From Kitasatospora sp. MAA19 (GTDB lineage Bacteria > Actinomycetota > Actinomycetes > Streptomycetales > Streptomycetaceae): a stretch of 64,000 bases of DNA. The notes beneath the pieces are model-generated. The model did no database searches, was not told where the DNA came from, and saw nothing but the letters and a program-made list of their open reading frames with translations. The DNA lies in assembly GCF_029894125.1 (NCBI RefSeq), contig NZ_JARXYZ010000006.1:124001-188000 (forward strand), written 5' to 3'. Positions within the stretch are counted from its first letter, which is position 1. Each line of letters starts with the position of its first letter. The translations under genes were made by a program, and so were the position numbers. Shown here one piece after another: positions 1-9,300 of this stretch.

Positions 1-226
1 AGCCTGAGAGCCCGGGCAGCTCCCGGCGGGCGGGGAGCGGATGGCCCCAAGTCCCGGGCCCCGGTACGCCGTTCGGCCGGATCGCGTCCGGTCGGCCCAC
101 CGGCGCCCTGTCCGCCCGACCCCCGGCGCGCAAGACTGTCCCGGTCCCGCGCGAGGGACCGGCGAAGAGGTCAACTCCCGTACGGGGCAATCCTTTTCCG
201 CTACCGAATGGGGAGGTTCACCGACC

Positions 227-688
227 GTGTACAGGAGACTTCCACAAGCCGTGCTGGCGGGCGTGCTGGCCGCGGCCTTCGCGGGAACGACCGCGGCGGG
301 CGCAGCGGGAACGACCCCGGCACAGCGGCTCACCGCCGCGTGCGGGACCGATGCCACCGCCCAGGGCCTGGCCGGCGACGCCGTCCCGGGCAGCCTGCTG
401 GAGACACGGCGCTCCGACGGGCGGACCGAGCAGTTCCAGCAGTTCTACGCTGCGCCCGCTGCCGGTGCTCACCCCCGGCATCCGGCTGTACGGGCTGTAC
501 CGGCCGGTGGAGGAGGACACCCTGGTCGGCGGCGACCTGTACGACGCCGCCGACACCCCGTACAGCACCCGGGTGCTGGTGGGCGACGTCCAGGGCTGCC
601 CGAGGCCCTGGACCGCGAGGCCCGCCGCTGGAGCGGGGGCCGCAGCCGCGACGACGTCACCGTCCGGTCCCTGCGCCGCGCGCCCTGA
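227..688 (+). pseudogene. Chimeric remnant: secreted-protein start joined to SpoIIE/PP2C phosphatase pieces
   Basis: A GTG at 227 preceded by GGGAGG opens a frame whose first ~30 residues look like a secretion signal (basic start YRRLP, hydrophobic core VLAGVLAAAFAG, Ala-rich cleavage region). Further on the meaningful sequence switches frame: from about 450 to 597 the third frame reads like a SpoIIE-type phosphatase core (VGGDLYD, VLVGDVQG), and from about 598 the first frame reads like that family's C-terminal end (WSGGRSRDDVTV). In an intact enzyme roughly 100-150 residues separate these two blocks, so the phosphatase part is deleted and frameshifted. The secreted start may belong to an unrelated gene. 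No functional product is expected. Confidence 0.6.
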
Positions 689-700
689 AGTGCTCCGGCC

Positions 701-1528
701 TCACTGCTTCAGGAACTCCAGCAGGTCCGCGTTGAAGCGCTCCTTGTCGCCGGGGACCATCGCGATGCCGTGCGAGCCGTTCTCGTAGACCTTCAGGACG
801 GCGCCGGGGATGAGCTCGACGGCGCGGCGGGCGGTGGCGTCGATGGGGACGATCCGGTCGTCGTCGCCGTGGACGATCAGGGTGGGGATGTCGAACCGGG
901 CCAGGTCGTCGTGGAAGTCGGTGTAGCCGAAGGCGTCCACGCAGTCGACGCCGCCCTCGATGGTCTGCTGCATGGCCATGAACCAGAAGGCGTCCCGGTT
1001 GCCCTGGGTGGCCCGGGAGCCCGGGCGGTCGGCGGAGAAGAAGTTGACGGAGGTGTCCTGCCAGAACTGGGAGCGCTCGGTGAGGATGCCGGCCTTGATG
1101 TCGTCGAGGACGGTGCCGGGCACGCCGTGGGGGTTGCCGGGGCCCTGCGCCATGCGCGGGGTGATCGCCGACAGCAGGACGGCGGAGCGCAGCCGCCCGG
1201 TGCCGTGGCGGCCGATGTAGCGGGCGAGCTCGCCGCCGCCCATGGAGTGGGCCACCAGGGTGGCGTCGCGCAGGTCGAGCCCGGTGAGCAGGCTGTCGAG
1301 GTCGTCGGCGAAGGTGTCGAAGTCGTAGCCGTCGTAGACCGGGGTGGAGCGGCCGTGGCCGCGCCGGTCGTGCGCGATGGCCCGCAGGCCGGCGTCCGCG
1401 ACGGCCTTCATCTGGTCCTGCCAGGCGTCGCCGTTGAGCGGCCAGCCGTGGATGAACACCACGGGGCGTCCGCTGCCCCAGTCCTGGTAGAAGATCTCGA
1501 CGCCGTCGCGGGTCCGGGAGATGGGCAT
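701..1528 (-). CDS. Alpha/beta hydrolase (non-heme chloroperoxidase-like)
   Basis: This 275-residue cytosolic hydrolase has the full alpha/beta-hydrolase set: oxyanion region FIHGWPLNGD near residue 26, nucleophile elbow AHSMGGG with Ser near 97, acid in HGDDDRIVP and catalytic His in GSHGIAM near the end. The overall pattern, including AIAHDRRGHGRS, is that of the cofactor-free chloroperoxidase/esterase group, whose real substrate is usually an ester. The start at 1528 (MPISRTRDG) is chosen because AAGGAG lies about 8 nt upstream and homology begins there; an upstream in-frame extension is low-complexity and unlikely to be translated. It is followed on the same strand by nothing until the remnant at 688. 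Confidence 0.88.
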   Translation of the reverse strand: MPISRTRDGVEIFYQDWGSGRPVVFIHGWPLNGDAWQDQMKAVADAGLRAIAHDRRGHGRSTPVYDGYDFDTFADDLDSLLTGLDLRDATLVAHSMGGGELARYIGRHGTGRLRSAVLLSAITPRMAQGPGNPHGVPGTVLDDIKAGILTERSQFWQDTSVNFFSADRPGSRATQGNRDAFWFMAMQQTIEGGVDCVDAFGYTDFHDDLARFDIPTLIVHGDDDRIVPIDATARRAVELIPGAVLKVYENGSHGIAMVPGDKERFNADLLEFLKQ

Positions 1529-1736
1529 GCTGCTGCTCCTTCGGGTGGTACGCGGGGGGTCGGCCCGCCGGGGCCGCAGGTTCATCCAACGGGAGGCGCG
1601 CGGGGGCCGCATCCCACGGCGGCCGGGGACCGGGTGGCAGGGGACGCGGCGCTGCGCCGTCCGGGTGAGGGCGGCCCGGACGCGCCGCTGCCCCGGACCG
1701 GCGGTCCGGGGCAGCGGCGGTACGGGACGGGACGGG

Positions 1737-2000
1737 TCAGTGGCCGATGCCGGTCTCGGTGAAGTCGCCGGCCACGCCGTCCGGGCCGATGACCAGGAGG
1801 GCGTTGAGGTAGGAGGCACCGCCAGGGCCGAAGTCGACATCGGTGACGTGCAGGGCACTGCCGTTCGGGCCGACGGAGAACGCGCCGTGGTCGAAGTTCG
1901 CGGTCGGAACGGGGGAGTCGGCGGAGGCGATGGTCGCCCCGCCCACGACGAGCGGCAGCGCGAGAGCGGAGACGGCCAGGACGCGGTACGCAGTACGCAT
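1737..2000 (-). CDS. Small secreted protein
   Basis: The 87-residue product begins with a clear Sec signal (MRTAYRV, then LAVSALALPLVVGGATIASA, cleavage after about residue 27). The mature part of ~60 residues is acidic and Gly/Asp-rich (FDHGAFSVGPNGSALHVTDV, LLVIGPDGVAGDF) and contains no Cys. I do not recognise a family; the alternating polar/hydrophobic pattern suggests a small beta-sheet protein. It lies 208 bp upstream of the hydrolase on the same strand and probably has its own promoter in the intergenic region after 2000. GGAAGGG lies about 10 nt before the start. Confidence 0.7.
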   Translation of the reverse strand: MRTAYRVLAVSALALPLVVGGATIASADSPVPTANFDHGAFSVGPNGSALHVTDVDFGPGGASYLNALLVIGPDGVAGDFTETGIGH

Positions 2001-2400
2001 GAGGAAAAGCCCTTCCAGACATCAGAGGTGATGGTTCGACAGACCGCCCGGATTCGGCGGCTCACCACCATCGACGCACATTCGCATACGCACAGCTACA
2101 GGGGGGCCGCCACTCGGGTGCGGCTATCACTCCGATCCCGCACCCGTCGGAGCCTTCTGGCATGATCTGCCGCTCCATCACCCGCGAGAACGGGCACCCC
2201 GCCGACGAGCACCCCCGCACGGCCCCCGACCGGGCGAACCACCGCCGGACGGACCACCGACGGGCGAACCACCGGCGGCGTCCGGGCGGCGTCCGCCCGG
2301 TGTGAGGCGCGCCACTTTCGGGGCGGTGGTGCAGCAGGGCGGGGCCGGGGGCCGTCAAGGGGGCGGAAAGTGACGGCGGGAAAGAGAGTGAGGGCGGCGG
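2001..2400. other. Intergenic region between divergent genes
   Basis: Four hundred bases between the secreted protein (leftward) and the sigma-factor gene (rightward). It should hold both promoters. I see a GC-rich inverted repeat around 2277-2300 (CCGGGCGG/CCGCCCGG) and repeated GGGCGAACCACCG units at about 2233-2274, but no convincing gene. Confidence 0.5.
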
Positions 2401-2946
2401 GTGAGGCTGCGCAGGGCCAGTCCCGGGATCGACTTCGTCGAGTTCGTGCAGCAGCGTTCGGGCGCGTTGTTCCGGACGGCGTACGTACTCACCGGGGACG
2501 CGCACACCGCGGAGGACCTCGTTCAGGAGGCGCTGGAGCGGGCCTGCCGCAACTGGCGGCGGGTGGCGGCCGCGGAGGTGCCCGAGGCGTACGTGCGCCG
2601 GATCCTGGTGAACCTGGCCAACGACCGCTGGCGGCGGCTGAGCCGCTCCGGCGAGCGCCCCGCCGCGGCGCCCGGCGCCGAGCACGCCGACCCGCGCGAC
2701 GCCTACCGGTCGGTGGAGCTGCGCGCGGAGCTCGTCACGGCGCTGCACACGCTGCCGATGGGGATGCGCACCGTGGTCGTCCTGTACTACCTCCACGACC
2801 TGGGGGACCAGGAGATCGCGCAGACACTGGACATCTCCCCCGGCGCCGTGCGCTCCCAACTCGCCCGCGGCCTCGCGAAACTGCGGTCCGCACTGCCCCG
2901 GCAGGACGTCCCGTCCGCGCCGCCGACCTCGCGCGGAGGTGCGTGA
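2401..2946 (+). CDS. ECF-type RNA polymerase sigma factor (SigE-like, actinobacterial group)
   Basis: This 181-residue protein has the two-domain ECF layout. Region 2 spans roughly residues 12-75 (LFRTAYVLTGDAHTAEDLVQ for core-polymerase binding, then NLANDRWRR for -10 recognition) and region 4 spans about 105-165 (LPMGMRTVVVLYYLHDLGDQ, then IAQTLDISPGAVRSQLARGL as the -35 helix-turn-helix). It starts at GTG 2401. Its TGA overlaps the ATG of the next gene (ATGA at 2943-2949 region), so the two are translationally coupled. In this family such partner genes often encode regulators of the sigma factor. Likely role: response to an envelope or extracytoplasmic signal (inference). Confidence 0.88.
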   Translation: MRLRRASPGIDFVEFVQQRSGALFRTAYVLTGDAHTAEDLVQEALERACRNWRRVAAAEVPEAYVRRILVNLANDRWRRLSRSGERPAAAPGAEHADPRDAYRSVELRAELVTALHTLPMGMRTVVVLYYLHDLGDQEIAQTLDISPGAVRSQLARGLAKLRSALPRQDVPSAPPTSRGGA

Positions 2947-3563
2947 TGACCCGCTTCCCGTCCCACGATCCCGACCGCACCGGCCCCGGCTTCGGCCCCG
3001 ATCCCGACCCCGATCCCGACTTCGACAAGGAGCTCCTCGCCGCCATGACCGCATTCGCCGACAACGCCCCCGCCCCCGTCATCGACGCCCTCGACATCCG
3101 GCGCACGGTGCGCCGGCGCACCGTGCTCACCAGCGTGGTGGCGGCGGCCGCGGTGGTCGCCATCGGCACGGGCGCGACACTGCTCGCGCCCGGTTCGGGC
3201 CCGACGCCCGCCGGGGGCCTGCCGGTCGGGCCCGCGAGCGCCACGGCGCAGCCGTCCGAGGGCACGCCCTCCCCCTTCGCGTCCTCCGCCACCTCCGGGC
3301 CGCCGGAGGCCTCCGGCACCCCCTCGCCCGCGGCGCAGCCGGGCGAGGGCGCACAGGTGAGCGTGCCGTCCCTGACGGGTCTGGACAAGGATGCGGCCAT
3401 CAGGCTGCTGGAGGCGGCGGGGCTGCGCTACGAGGTCCACGAGTTCACCGACTGGAAGGTGCCCGCCGGATCGGTCATCAACTCCGAGCCGCAGGCCGGC
3501 CGCACCGCGCCGGCGCACTCGACGGTCCAGGTGTTCGTCTCCAAGGGCTCGCCGAGCCACTGA
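2946..3563 (+). CDS. Single-pass membrane protein with C-terminal PASTA domain; possible sigma regulator
   Basis: A 205-residue protein with a cytoplasmic N-terminus containing a PDPDPDPDFD repeat, one membrane helix around residues 60-80 (VLTSVVAAAAVVAIGTGATL), a Pro/Ser/Thr/Ala-rich extracytoplasmic linker, and a PASTA domain from about residue 138 (VPSLTGLDKDAAIRLLEAAG ... INSEPQAG ... VQVFVSKG). PASTA domains bind peptidoglycan fragments or muropeptides in kinases and PBPs. The start overlaps the sigma-factor stop, so the pair is probably an operon. By position it could act as an anti-sigma factor sensing the wall, but no ZAS zinc motif is visible; this role is inference. Confidence 0.82.
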   Translation: MTRFPSHDPDRTGPGFGPDPDPDPDFDKELLAAMTAFADNAPAPVIDALDIRRTVRRRTVLTSVVAAAAVVAIGTGATLLAPGSGPTPAGGLPVGPASATAQPSEGTPSPFASSATSGPPEASGTPSPAAQPGEGAQVSVPSLTGLDKDAAIRLLEAAGLRYEVHEFTDWKVPAGSVINSEPQAGRTAPAHSTVQVFVSKGSPSH

Positions 3564-3651
3564 CCGGCGCCGCCGCCGGGCCCCCGCGCCCGGCGGCCCG
3601 CTCGTGGACCCCCGGCTGCGGGCCCCACCTGCGGCGATCTAGGGTGCAGGC

Positions 3652-4284
3652 ATGATCTCCTCACCGATATCCGGCCCCGACCAGGCGATGCGGGTGCTGA
3701 TGGAGGGCAATGCCCGGTTCGTCGCGGGCAGCCCGGAGCATCCCAACCAGGACGCCGGGCGCCGGGCCGCCCTCGCGCCGGCGCAGCGGCCCTTCGCGGT
3801 GCTGTTCGGCTGCTCGGACTCCCGGCTGGCGGCCGAGATCATCTTCGACCGGGGGCTGGGCGACCTGTTCGTGGTGCGCACGGCCGGGCACGTCACCGGG
3901 GCCGAGGCGCTGGGCAGCATCGAGTACGGGGTGAGCGTGCTGGAGTGCCCGCTGGTGGTGGTGCTGGGGCACGACTCCTGCGGCGCGGTGGGCGCGGCGA
4001 TAGCGGCGCTCGACCAGGGCCGGCTGCCCGGCGGTTTCGTGCGCGACGTGGTCGAGCGGGTCACCCCGAGCGTGGTGTCGGCGCGGGCCGCGGGCATCGA
4101 GGACCCGGACGGGATCGTCGACGAGCACATCCGCCAGACCGTGGACCTGCTGCTGGAGCGCTCCCAGCTGCTGGCCGCCAAGGTGGCCGAGGGCGCGGTG
4201 GGCGTCGTGGGCCTGTCCTACCGGCTGCGCGACGGCCAGGCCCGTGCGGTGGCCGCCCGCGGCCCGGTCGGCACCTCGCGCTGA
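3652..4284 (+). CDS. Beta-class carbonic anhydrase
   Basis: This 210-residue cytosolic enzyme interconverts CO2 and bicarbonate. Zinc ligands and the Asp-Arg dyad are visible: CSDSR near residue 51 (first Cys, catalytic Asp/Arg) and GHDSCGA near residue 107 (His and second Cys). The pattern VVRTAGHV between them is typical of beta-class enzymes. It stands alone, 89 bp after the PASTA gene, and is one of two beta-carbonic anhydrases in the window; the other sits in the cyanate operon (29313-29900). Here no neighbour suggests a dedicated partner, so housekeeping bicarbonate supply is the likely role. Confidence 0.93.
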   Translation: MISSPISGPDQAMRVLMEGNARFVAGSPEHPNQDAGRRAALAPAQRPFAVLFGCSDSRLAAEIIFDRGLGDLFVVRTAGHVTGAEALGSIEYGVSVLECPLVVVLGHDSCGAVGAAIAALDQGRLPGGFVRDVVERVTPSVVSARAAGIEDPDGIVDEHIRQTVDLLLERSQLLAAKVAEGAVGVVGLSYRLRDGQARAVAARGPVGTSR

Positions 4285-4427
4285 CCGGCCGGTCGGGGTC
4301 TCGCCCGGATCGCCGGCCGCCGCGCGCTGACCGCCGAACGCGGTGTCCGATCCCCGCCAGCGGGCCCCGGGCGGGCGGGGCAGAGTCGGAGGCCGACAAC
4401 GGTTTCCCACCCAAGGACGGCATTCCC

Positions 4428-5063
4428 GTGCACAAGGCCACCGACCTCAAGGTCCTCTACTTCGGCACCCCGGTGGTGCTGATCAGCACCCGTAACGAGG
4501 ACGGCAGCGCCAACCTGGCGCCGATGTCCTCGGCCTGGTGGCTCGGACAGTCCTGCGTGCTGGGCCTGGGCAACACCGCCCAGACCGCCGTCAACCTGCG
4601 GCGCGAGGGCGAGTGCGTGCTCAACCTGCCCTCCTCCGGGCAGGTCGACGCCGTCGACGGCCTCGCGATGCTGACCGCCAACCCGGACATCACCGAGCAC
4701 CGCCGGGAGCAGGGCTACCGCTACGAGCGGCGCAAGTTCGCCGCCGCCGGGCTCACCGAGCAGCCATCGGAGCTGGTGGGGGCGCCGCGTGCCGCGCAGT
4801 GCCCCGTCCAGTTGGAGTGCCGGCTGGAGGTGGCCACCCCGATGGCCGGCAACCCGTACTGCACCGCCTTCGAGGTCACCGTCGTGCGCGCCCACGTCGA
4901 GGAGCGGCTGATCGTGCCCGGCACCGACCACTACGTCGACCCGCTGGGCTGGGATCCGCTGATCATGAAGTTCTGCGAGTTCTTCGGCGACGGCCGGCGC
5001 CTGGCCCCCTCCCGGCTCGCCGAGGGCTGGCAGATGCCGGGCCGGCTGCCCGCCGCCGTCTGA
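4428..5063 (+). CDS. Flavin reductase-like domain protein
   Basis: A 211-residue protein starting at GTG 4428, with AAGGACGG about 8 nt upstream. Its fold signature is that of the flavin-reductase-like/FMN-binding split barrel: an N-terminal strand FGTPVVLISTRNEDGS followed by NLAPMSSAWWLG, then ECVLNLPSS. Members usually bind FMN and reduce it or act on small substrates; the substrate is unknown. It lies 143 bp after the carbonic anhydrase on the same strand and converges on the zinc-ribbon gene, only 15 bp separating the stops. No obvious functional link with neighbours is seen. Confidence 0.8.
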   Translation: MHKATDLKVLYFGTPVVLISTRNEDGSANLAPMSSAWWLGQSCVLGLGNTAQTAVNLRREGECVLNLPSSGQVDAVDGLAMLTANPDITEHRREQGYRYERRKFAAAGLTEQPSELVGAPRAAQCPVQLECRLEVATPMAGNPYCTAFEVTVVRAHVEERLIVPGTDHYVDPLGWDPLIMKFCEFFGDGRRLAPSRLAEGWQMPGRLPAAV

Positions 5064-5078
5064 CGACGGGGCAGGGCC

Positions 5079-5666
5079 CTACGCGGTGGCCCCGCAGGAG
5101 TCGCAGACCAGGGTGGCGGGCAGCTGGAGGAAGCAGGAGGGGCAGATCGCCGGCGGGCGGGGCGGGGCGGCGACGGCCGCCTTGCGGGTGACGGACGCCT
5201 GCAGGCGCGGCGCCAGCGCGGGGGTGCCGCCGTCGGCGGGCAGCGGCGCGCCGAAGTGCCGGTAGCAGGCGAGGCGGGCCGCGGCGGCGTGCTGCTCGCG
5301 GTCCATCTCCCCCGCCAGCGGCGGCTGCCCGGCCACGGCCAGCACCTCCTGGTAGCCGACGCCGACCATGCCGTCGGTGGCGTGCACCACCAGCGCGGTC
5401 AGCGGCGGGTCCCCGCGCCGGTGCGCCTCGCGCACCACCAGGGCCAGCACCTTGCCGATCCAGGTGCGCTGGTGCACCCGGGTGCGAATGCCGGCCGCCT
5501 CCTGCACCGCCTCGGCGAGCTCGGCGTAGGTGATCACCGCGTGGTAGCGGCGTGCCACGTCCACCAGGGCCGGGTAGGCGGCTCTGGTCCAGGCGACCTG
5601 GGCCTGGGTGGAGCTGACCGCCGAACCGTCCGCCACCCGCCAGTAGCCGCGCTGCTGCTGTTCCAT
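5079..5666 (-). CDS. Conserved hypothetical protein with C-terminal zinc ribbon
   Basis: A 195-residue protein, start at 5666 (MEQQQRGYW) with a GGGGCGGGCG purine-rich site just upstream. Residues ~20-130 are mostly helical (ARRYHAVITYAELAEAVQEA, KVLALVVREAHRRGDPPLTA, GVGYQEVLAVAG), resembling actinobacterial proteins with a winged-helix-like core that appear next to restriction or DNA-related genes. The C-terminus has four Cys in CPSCFLQLPATLVCDSCG, a small zinc ribbon, which suggests nucleic-acid or protein binding. I do not recognise a named family; function unknown. Confidence 0.72.
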   Translation of the reverse strand: MEQQQRGYWRVADGSAVSSTQAQVAWTRAAYPALVDVARRYHAVITYAELAEAVQEAAGIRTRVHQRTWIGKVLALVVREAHRRGDPPLTALVVHATDGMVGVGYQEVLAVAGQPPLAGEMDREQHAAAARLACYRHFGAPLPADGGTPALAPRLQASVTRKAAVAAPPRPPAICPSCFLQLPATLVCDSCGATA

Positions 5667-5763
5667 TCGCCCGCCCCTGAAACCTCGTCTGAAACCTCGT
5701 CCGCCGGTCCCCGCCGGGAGCGAGGCTACCCCTCCTCCCGGCGCCGGCGGCCGCCGGGGGCTT

Positions 5764-5785
5764 GACTTCAAGTGCTGTTGAAGTC
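5764..5785. promoter_or_regulatory. Orphan inverted repeat of MerR/SoxR type
   Basis: GACTTCAA and TTGAAGTC (5764-5771 and 5778-5785) form a perfect 8-bp inverted repeat with a 6-bp spacer, preceded by a TTGACT -35-like hexamer that overlaps the left arm. MerR-family activators, SoxR in particular, bind such repeats between the -35 and -10 boxes. No intact rightward gene follows before 6088, so the site may belong to a lost gene or to the zinc-ribbon gene upstream. Confidence 0.45.
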
Positions 5786-6087
5786 GTCGAATGGGTCCCG
5801 ACCGCAGCCGTACGGGCATCGCGGTCGATGCCCCGCCCGTACGGAACGACCCGGGTCCGGGGCCGCCTGCTTCCCGATCGTGCCGCAGGCGGCCCCGGAC
5901 CCGCCGTCGTCCGCCCGGGGCCCCTCCCCCGGCAGGTGCTGCCCACCTCCACGGTGCGAGCGCCTTCGTGCCGCGGGAGCCCGGGTGCGTGCCGTACCGG
6001 AGGGCACGCGCGTCGACCCCCGGATCCGGGCGGGATCAGGGGGCCGTGGCGGGGGGCCGTCGCGGGGCGGGCGGGTGGCCCGGGCGG
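5786..6087. other. Intergenic, no gene recognised
   Basis: About 300 bases between the inverted repeat and the DUF4287 stop. The sequence is very GC-rich; open frames in it have arginine/proline-rich shadow composition and no ribosome-binding site. A short inverted repeat GCCGTACGGG/CCCGTACGG occurs near 5809-5845. Confidence 0.4.
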
Positions 6088-6300
6088 TCAGGCCGCGGCG
6101 TCGGCGAGGGTGTGGGCGACGAGGGCGTTGGCGTGGCCGTGGCCGAGGCCGTGCTCGGTCTTGAGCCAGGCGACGAGCTCCATGTGCCGGGTGAGCGGGG
6201 AGGTGCGGATGAGGTCCTTCCACTCGGCGATGGGGCGGCCGTGCTTCTTCTCGATGGACGGGAAGTAGCTGGCGGGGCCCTTGGCGGGGGTGGCGGTCAT
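6088..6300 (-). CDS. DUF4287 domain protein
   Basis: A 70-residue protein that is essentially one DUF4287 domain: GPASYFPSIEKKHGRPIAEW followed by a helix ending HMELVAWLKTEHGLGHGHAN. Proteins of this family are short, cytosolic and of unknown role. The start at 6300 is preceded by GAGAGGACA; an upstream in-frame ATG at 6354 lacks such a site. It lies 87 bp downstream of the large synthetase gene on the same strand and may be co-transcribed with it. It is a common stand-alone Streptomyces gene, so a link with polymer synthesis is not implied. Confidence 0.85.
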   Translation of the reverse strand: MTATPAKGPASYFPSIEKKHGRPIAEWKDLIRTSPLTRHMELVAWLKTEHGLGHGHANALVAHTLADAAA

Positions 6301-6387
6301 GGCCGGGTGTCCTCTCGGTGCGGTCGCGTTCTGCAGGTAGGACCGCGACCGCACCGGGAACTCATCGCCCGCCCGGGGTGAGCCGCG

Positions 6388-9300
6388 TCACACCCCCGCG
6401 CGGCGCCGGGCGCGGCCGGCCCGGCGCCCGGCGGGCGGGGTGGGGTCGGCGTTCCAGGCGGCGACGGGGTTGCCGAGCCAGCGGGTGGCGCCGGGGACGT
6501 TCTCGCCGCGCATGACCAGGGAGGCGGGGCCGACGGTGGTGCCGGCGCCGAGGGCGGAGTTGAGCAGGACGATGGAGTGCGGCCCGGTGGTGGAGCCGGC
6601 GCCGAGGTGGACCGGGCCCAGCCGCATCACGCGGTCGTGGAAGAGGTGGGTCTGCAGGACGGTGCCGCGGTTGACGCTGGCGCCGGCTTCGACGGTGACG
6701 AGGTCGCTCTCGGGCAGCCAGTGGGTCTCGCACCACACGCCGCGGCCGATGTGGGCCCCGAGGCTGCGCAGCCAGACGTTCAGGTAGGGCGTGCCGGTGA
6801 TGCTGGAGCCGCCGAAGGGCATGGCGAGTTCCTCGACGAAGGAGTCGTAGAGCTCGTTGCGCCACACGAAGGTGGACCACAGCGGGTGTTCGGCGACGCG
6901 GAAGCGTCCGACGAGGAGCCACTTGGCGGCGGTGGTGACCAGGCAGGCGACGACGGCGGCGGCGATGAGGACGAGGCCGGCGGCGGCCAGGGCGCGGGGC
7001 AGGCCGTAGTCGTCGCGCAGCGCCTGGAGGGCGGCCAGGACGAGGTCGCCGAGGAGGGCGGCCAGCACGATGGGCAGCAGGCGGCACAGTTCGACGCCGG
7101 CGCGGGCCCACATGAGGCGCCGGGGCGGGTTGTAGGTGCGGGCGTCGCCGCCGGCGGCCGCGACGCGCGGGAGGGCGAAGGCGGGGCGGCCGAGCCAGGA
7201 GGAGCCTTCGGGGGCGTGGGCGGGGGTGTCGGACAGGACGCCGACGAGGGAGTTGTCGGGCAGCTTGCGGCCGGGGCCGACGATGCCGGAGTTGCCGACG
7301 AAGGAGCGGCGCCCGACGTGGGCGGGGCCGATGTGCAGCCAGCCGGCGCGCAGCTCGTAGGGGGCGACGAGGGTGTCATCGGCGAGGAAGGCGCCGTCGT
7401 CGACGCGCATCAGGCCGGGCAGGGCGAGGACGGTGGAGGCCTCGACGCGGCGGCCGACCTTGGCGCCGAGCAGGCGCAGCCACACGGGGGTGAAGAGGCT
7501 GGCGTAGAAGGGGAAGAGGGTGCGCCGGGCGGTGTCGCTGAGGCGGGTGACGGCCCAGGCGCAGTAGGCGACGCGGCCGTGGGCGGGGTGGAAGCCGGGG
7601 TGCAGCGGGATGGAGAAGAGGCGGACCAGCAGTGCTATCAGCGCGGCGTGGCACACGATGGCGAGGGCGGCCAGCGGGATGGTGGCGGGCAGGAGTCGGA
7701 GGAGGGCCGCGGTGAGGGTGCGGTCGGTGTCGATCATCGGGTAGACGATGGCGAGCGCGGGCAGGGCGGCGACGATCGGCAGGAGGCCGAAGAGCGTCAG
7801 GCCGGCGCCGTAGGCGAGGTTCCAGAAGCGGGAGCGGGGGGTGACGGCGGGCTCGGGCCAGGTGGTGCGGGCCTCGGTGGAGGGCCGGGCCGGGGAGCCG
7901 TGCCAGTGTTCGCCGGCGGGGACGGCGCCGGTGACGCAGGAGCCGGGGGCGATGTCGGCGCCGGCGCCGACGCGGGCACCGGGCATGAGGGTGGAGCGGC
8001 CGCCGATGCGGGCGCCTTCACCGATGTCGACGTGGCCGAGGTGGAGGGTGTCGCCGTCGAGCCACCAGCCGGCGAGGTCGGCTTCGGGTTCGATGGTGGC
8101 GCCGGCGCCGATGCGGGCGAGGCCGGTGACGGGGGGCAGGGTGTGCAGGAGGGCGCCGGGGCCGACGCGGCAGCCGAGCGCCCGGGCGTAGCGGCGGGCC
8201 CAGGGGGTGCCGGCGAGGGCGCCGACGCCGAACAGGGTGACCACGCGTTCGGCGGCCCACAGCCGCAGGTGGGCGTGGCCGCCGCGGGGGTGACTGCCGG
8301 GGCGCAGGCGGGCGGTGAGCAGGCGGGCGGCGCCGGCGGCGAGGAGGGTGCGGCCGGGGGCGCTGAAGAAGAGGAGCAGGCCGCCGGCGATGAGCCACCA
8401 GGAGCTGTGCGGGGCCCAGCTGAGGCGGCTGCCGGTGAGGTTGTCGAAGACGGAGAGGGCGAGGATCCAGCGCAGTCCGGCGAGGGTGAAGACGCCGAGC
8501 AGGATCAGGCTCTGCCACAGGCCGGCGCTGGCGGGGGTGCGGCGCACGGGCCGGGCCGGGGCGGGGGCCTGGGCGGTGCCCGCTTCGGGCTCGCCGCGCA
8601 GGCCGTCGAGGTAGGCGGCGAGGTCGCCGAGGACGGGGTGGGCGTAGAGGTCGGCGACGGAGACGCCGGGGTGGCGGGTGCGCAGTTCGGAGACGAGGCG
8701 GGCGGCGGTGAGGCTGGAGCCGCCGAGGGCGAAGAAGTCGTCGCCGCCCGCGGGGGCCATCCCGAGCAGGCCCTCCCAGTGGCCGGCGAGCCAGGCGGCG
8801 GTGCCGTCCAGGGGGGCGCTCTGGGCGCGGTCCTGGGTGCCGGTGGTGGCGAGCGGCCAGGGCAGGGCGTTGCGGTCGACCTTGCCGGAGGTGCGGGTGG
8901 GCAGGGAGTCGACGAGGGCGAGGACGGGCACGAGCGGGGCGGGCAGGCGCTCCAGCAGGAGGCGGCGGGCGTCCGTGAGGTCGGGGGTGGCGCCGGGTCG
9001 GGGGACGAGGTAGCCGACGAGCAGGTCGGCGCCGGCGGGGGTCTTGCGGACGGCGGCGGCCGCGGCGCGGATGCCGGGCAGGGCCTGCAGGGCGGCGTCG
9101 ATCTCGCCGAGTTCGATGCGCCGGCCGGCGAGTTTGACCTGGTCGTCGGCGCGGCCGACGAAGACGAGGCCTTCGGGGTCGTTGCGCACGAGGTCGCCGC
9201 TGCGGTAGACGCGGGGCGAGGTGAACGCCGGGTGGGCGGTGAACTTCTCGGCGTCCTTGGCGGGGTCGAGGTAGCGGGCGGTGCCGATGCCGCCGATGAG

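Noticed and set aside
5772..6381. Several plus-strand frames after the MerR-type repeat
   Set aside because: Arg/Pro-rich shadow sequence overlapping the DUF4287 gene; no evidence of coding.
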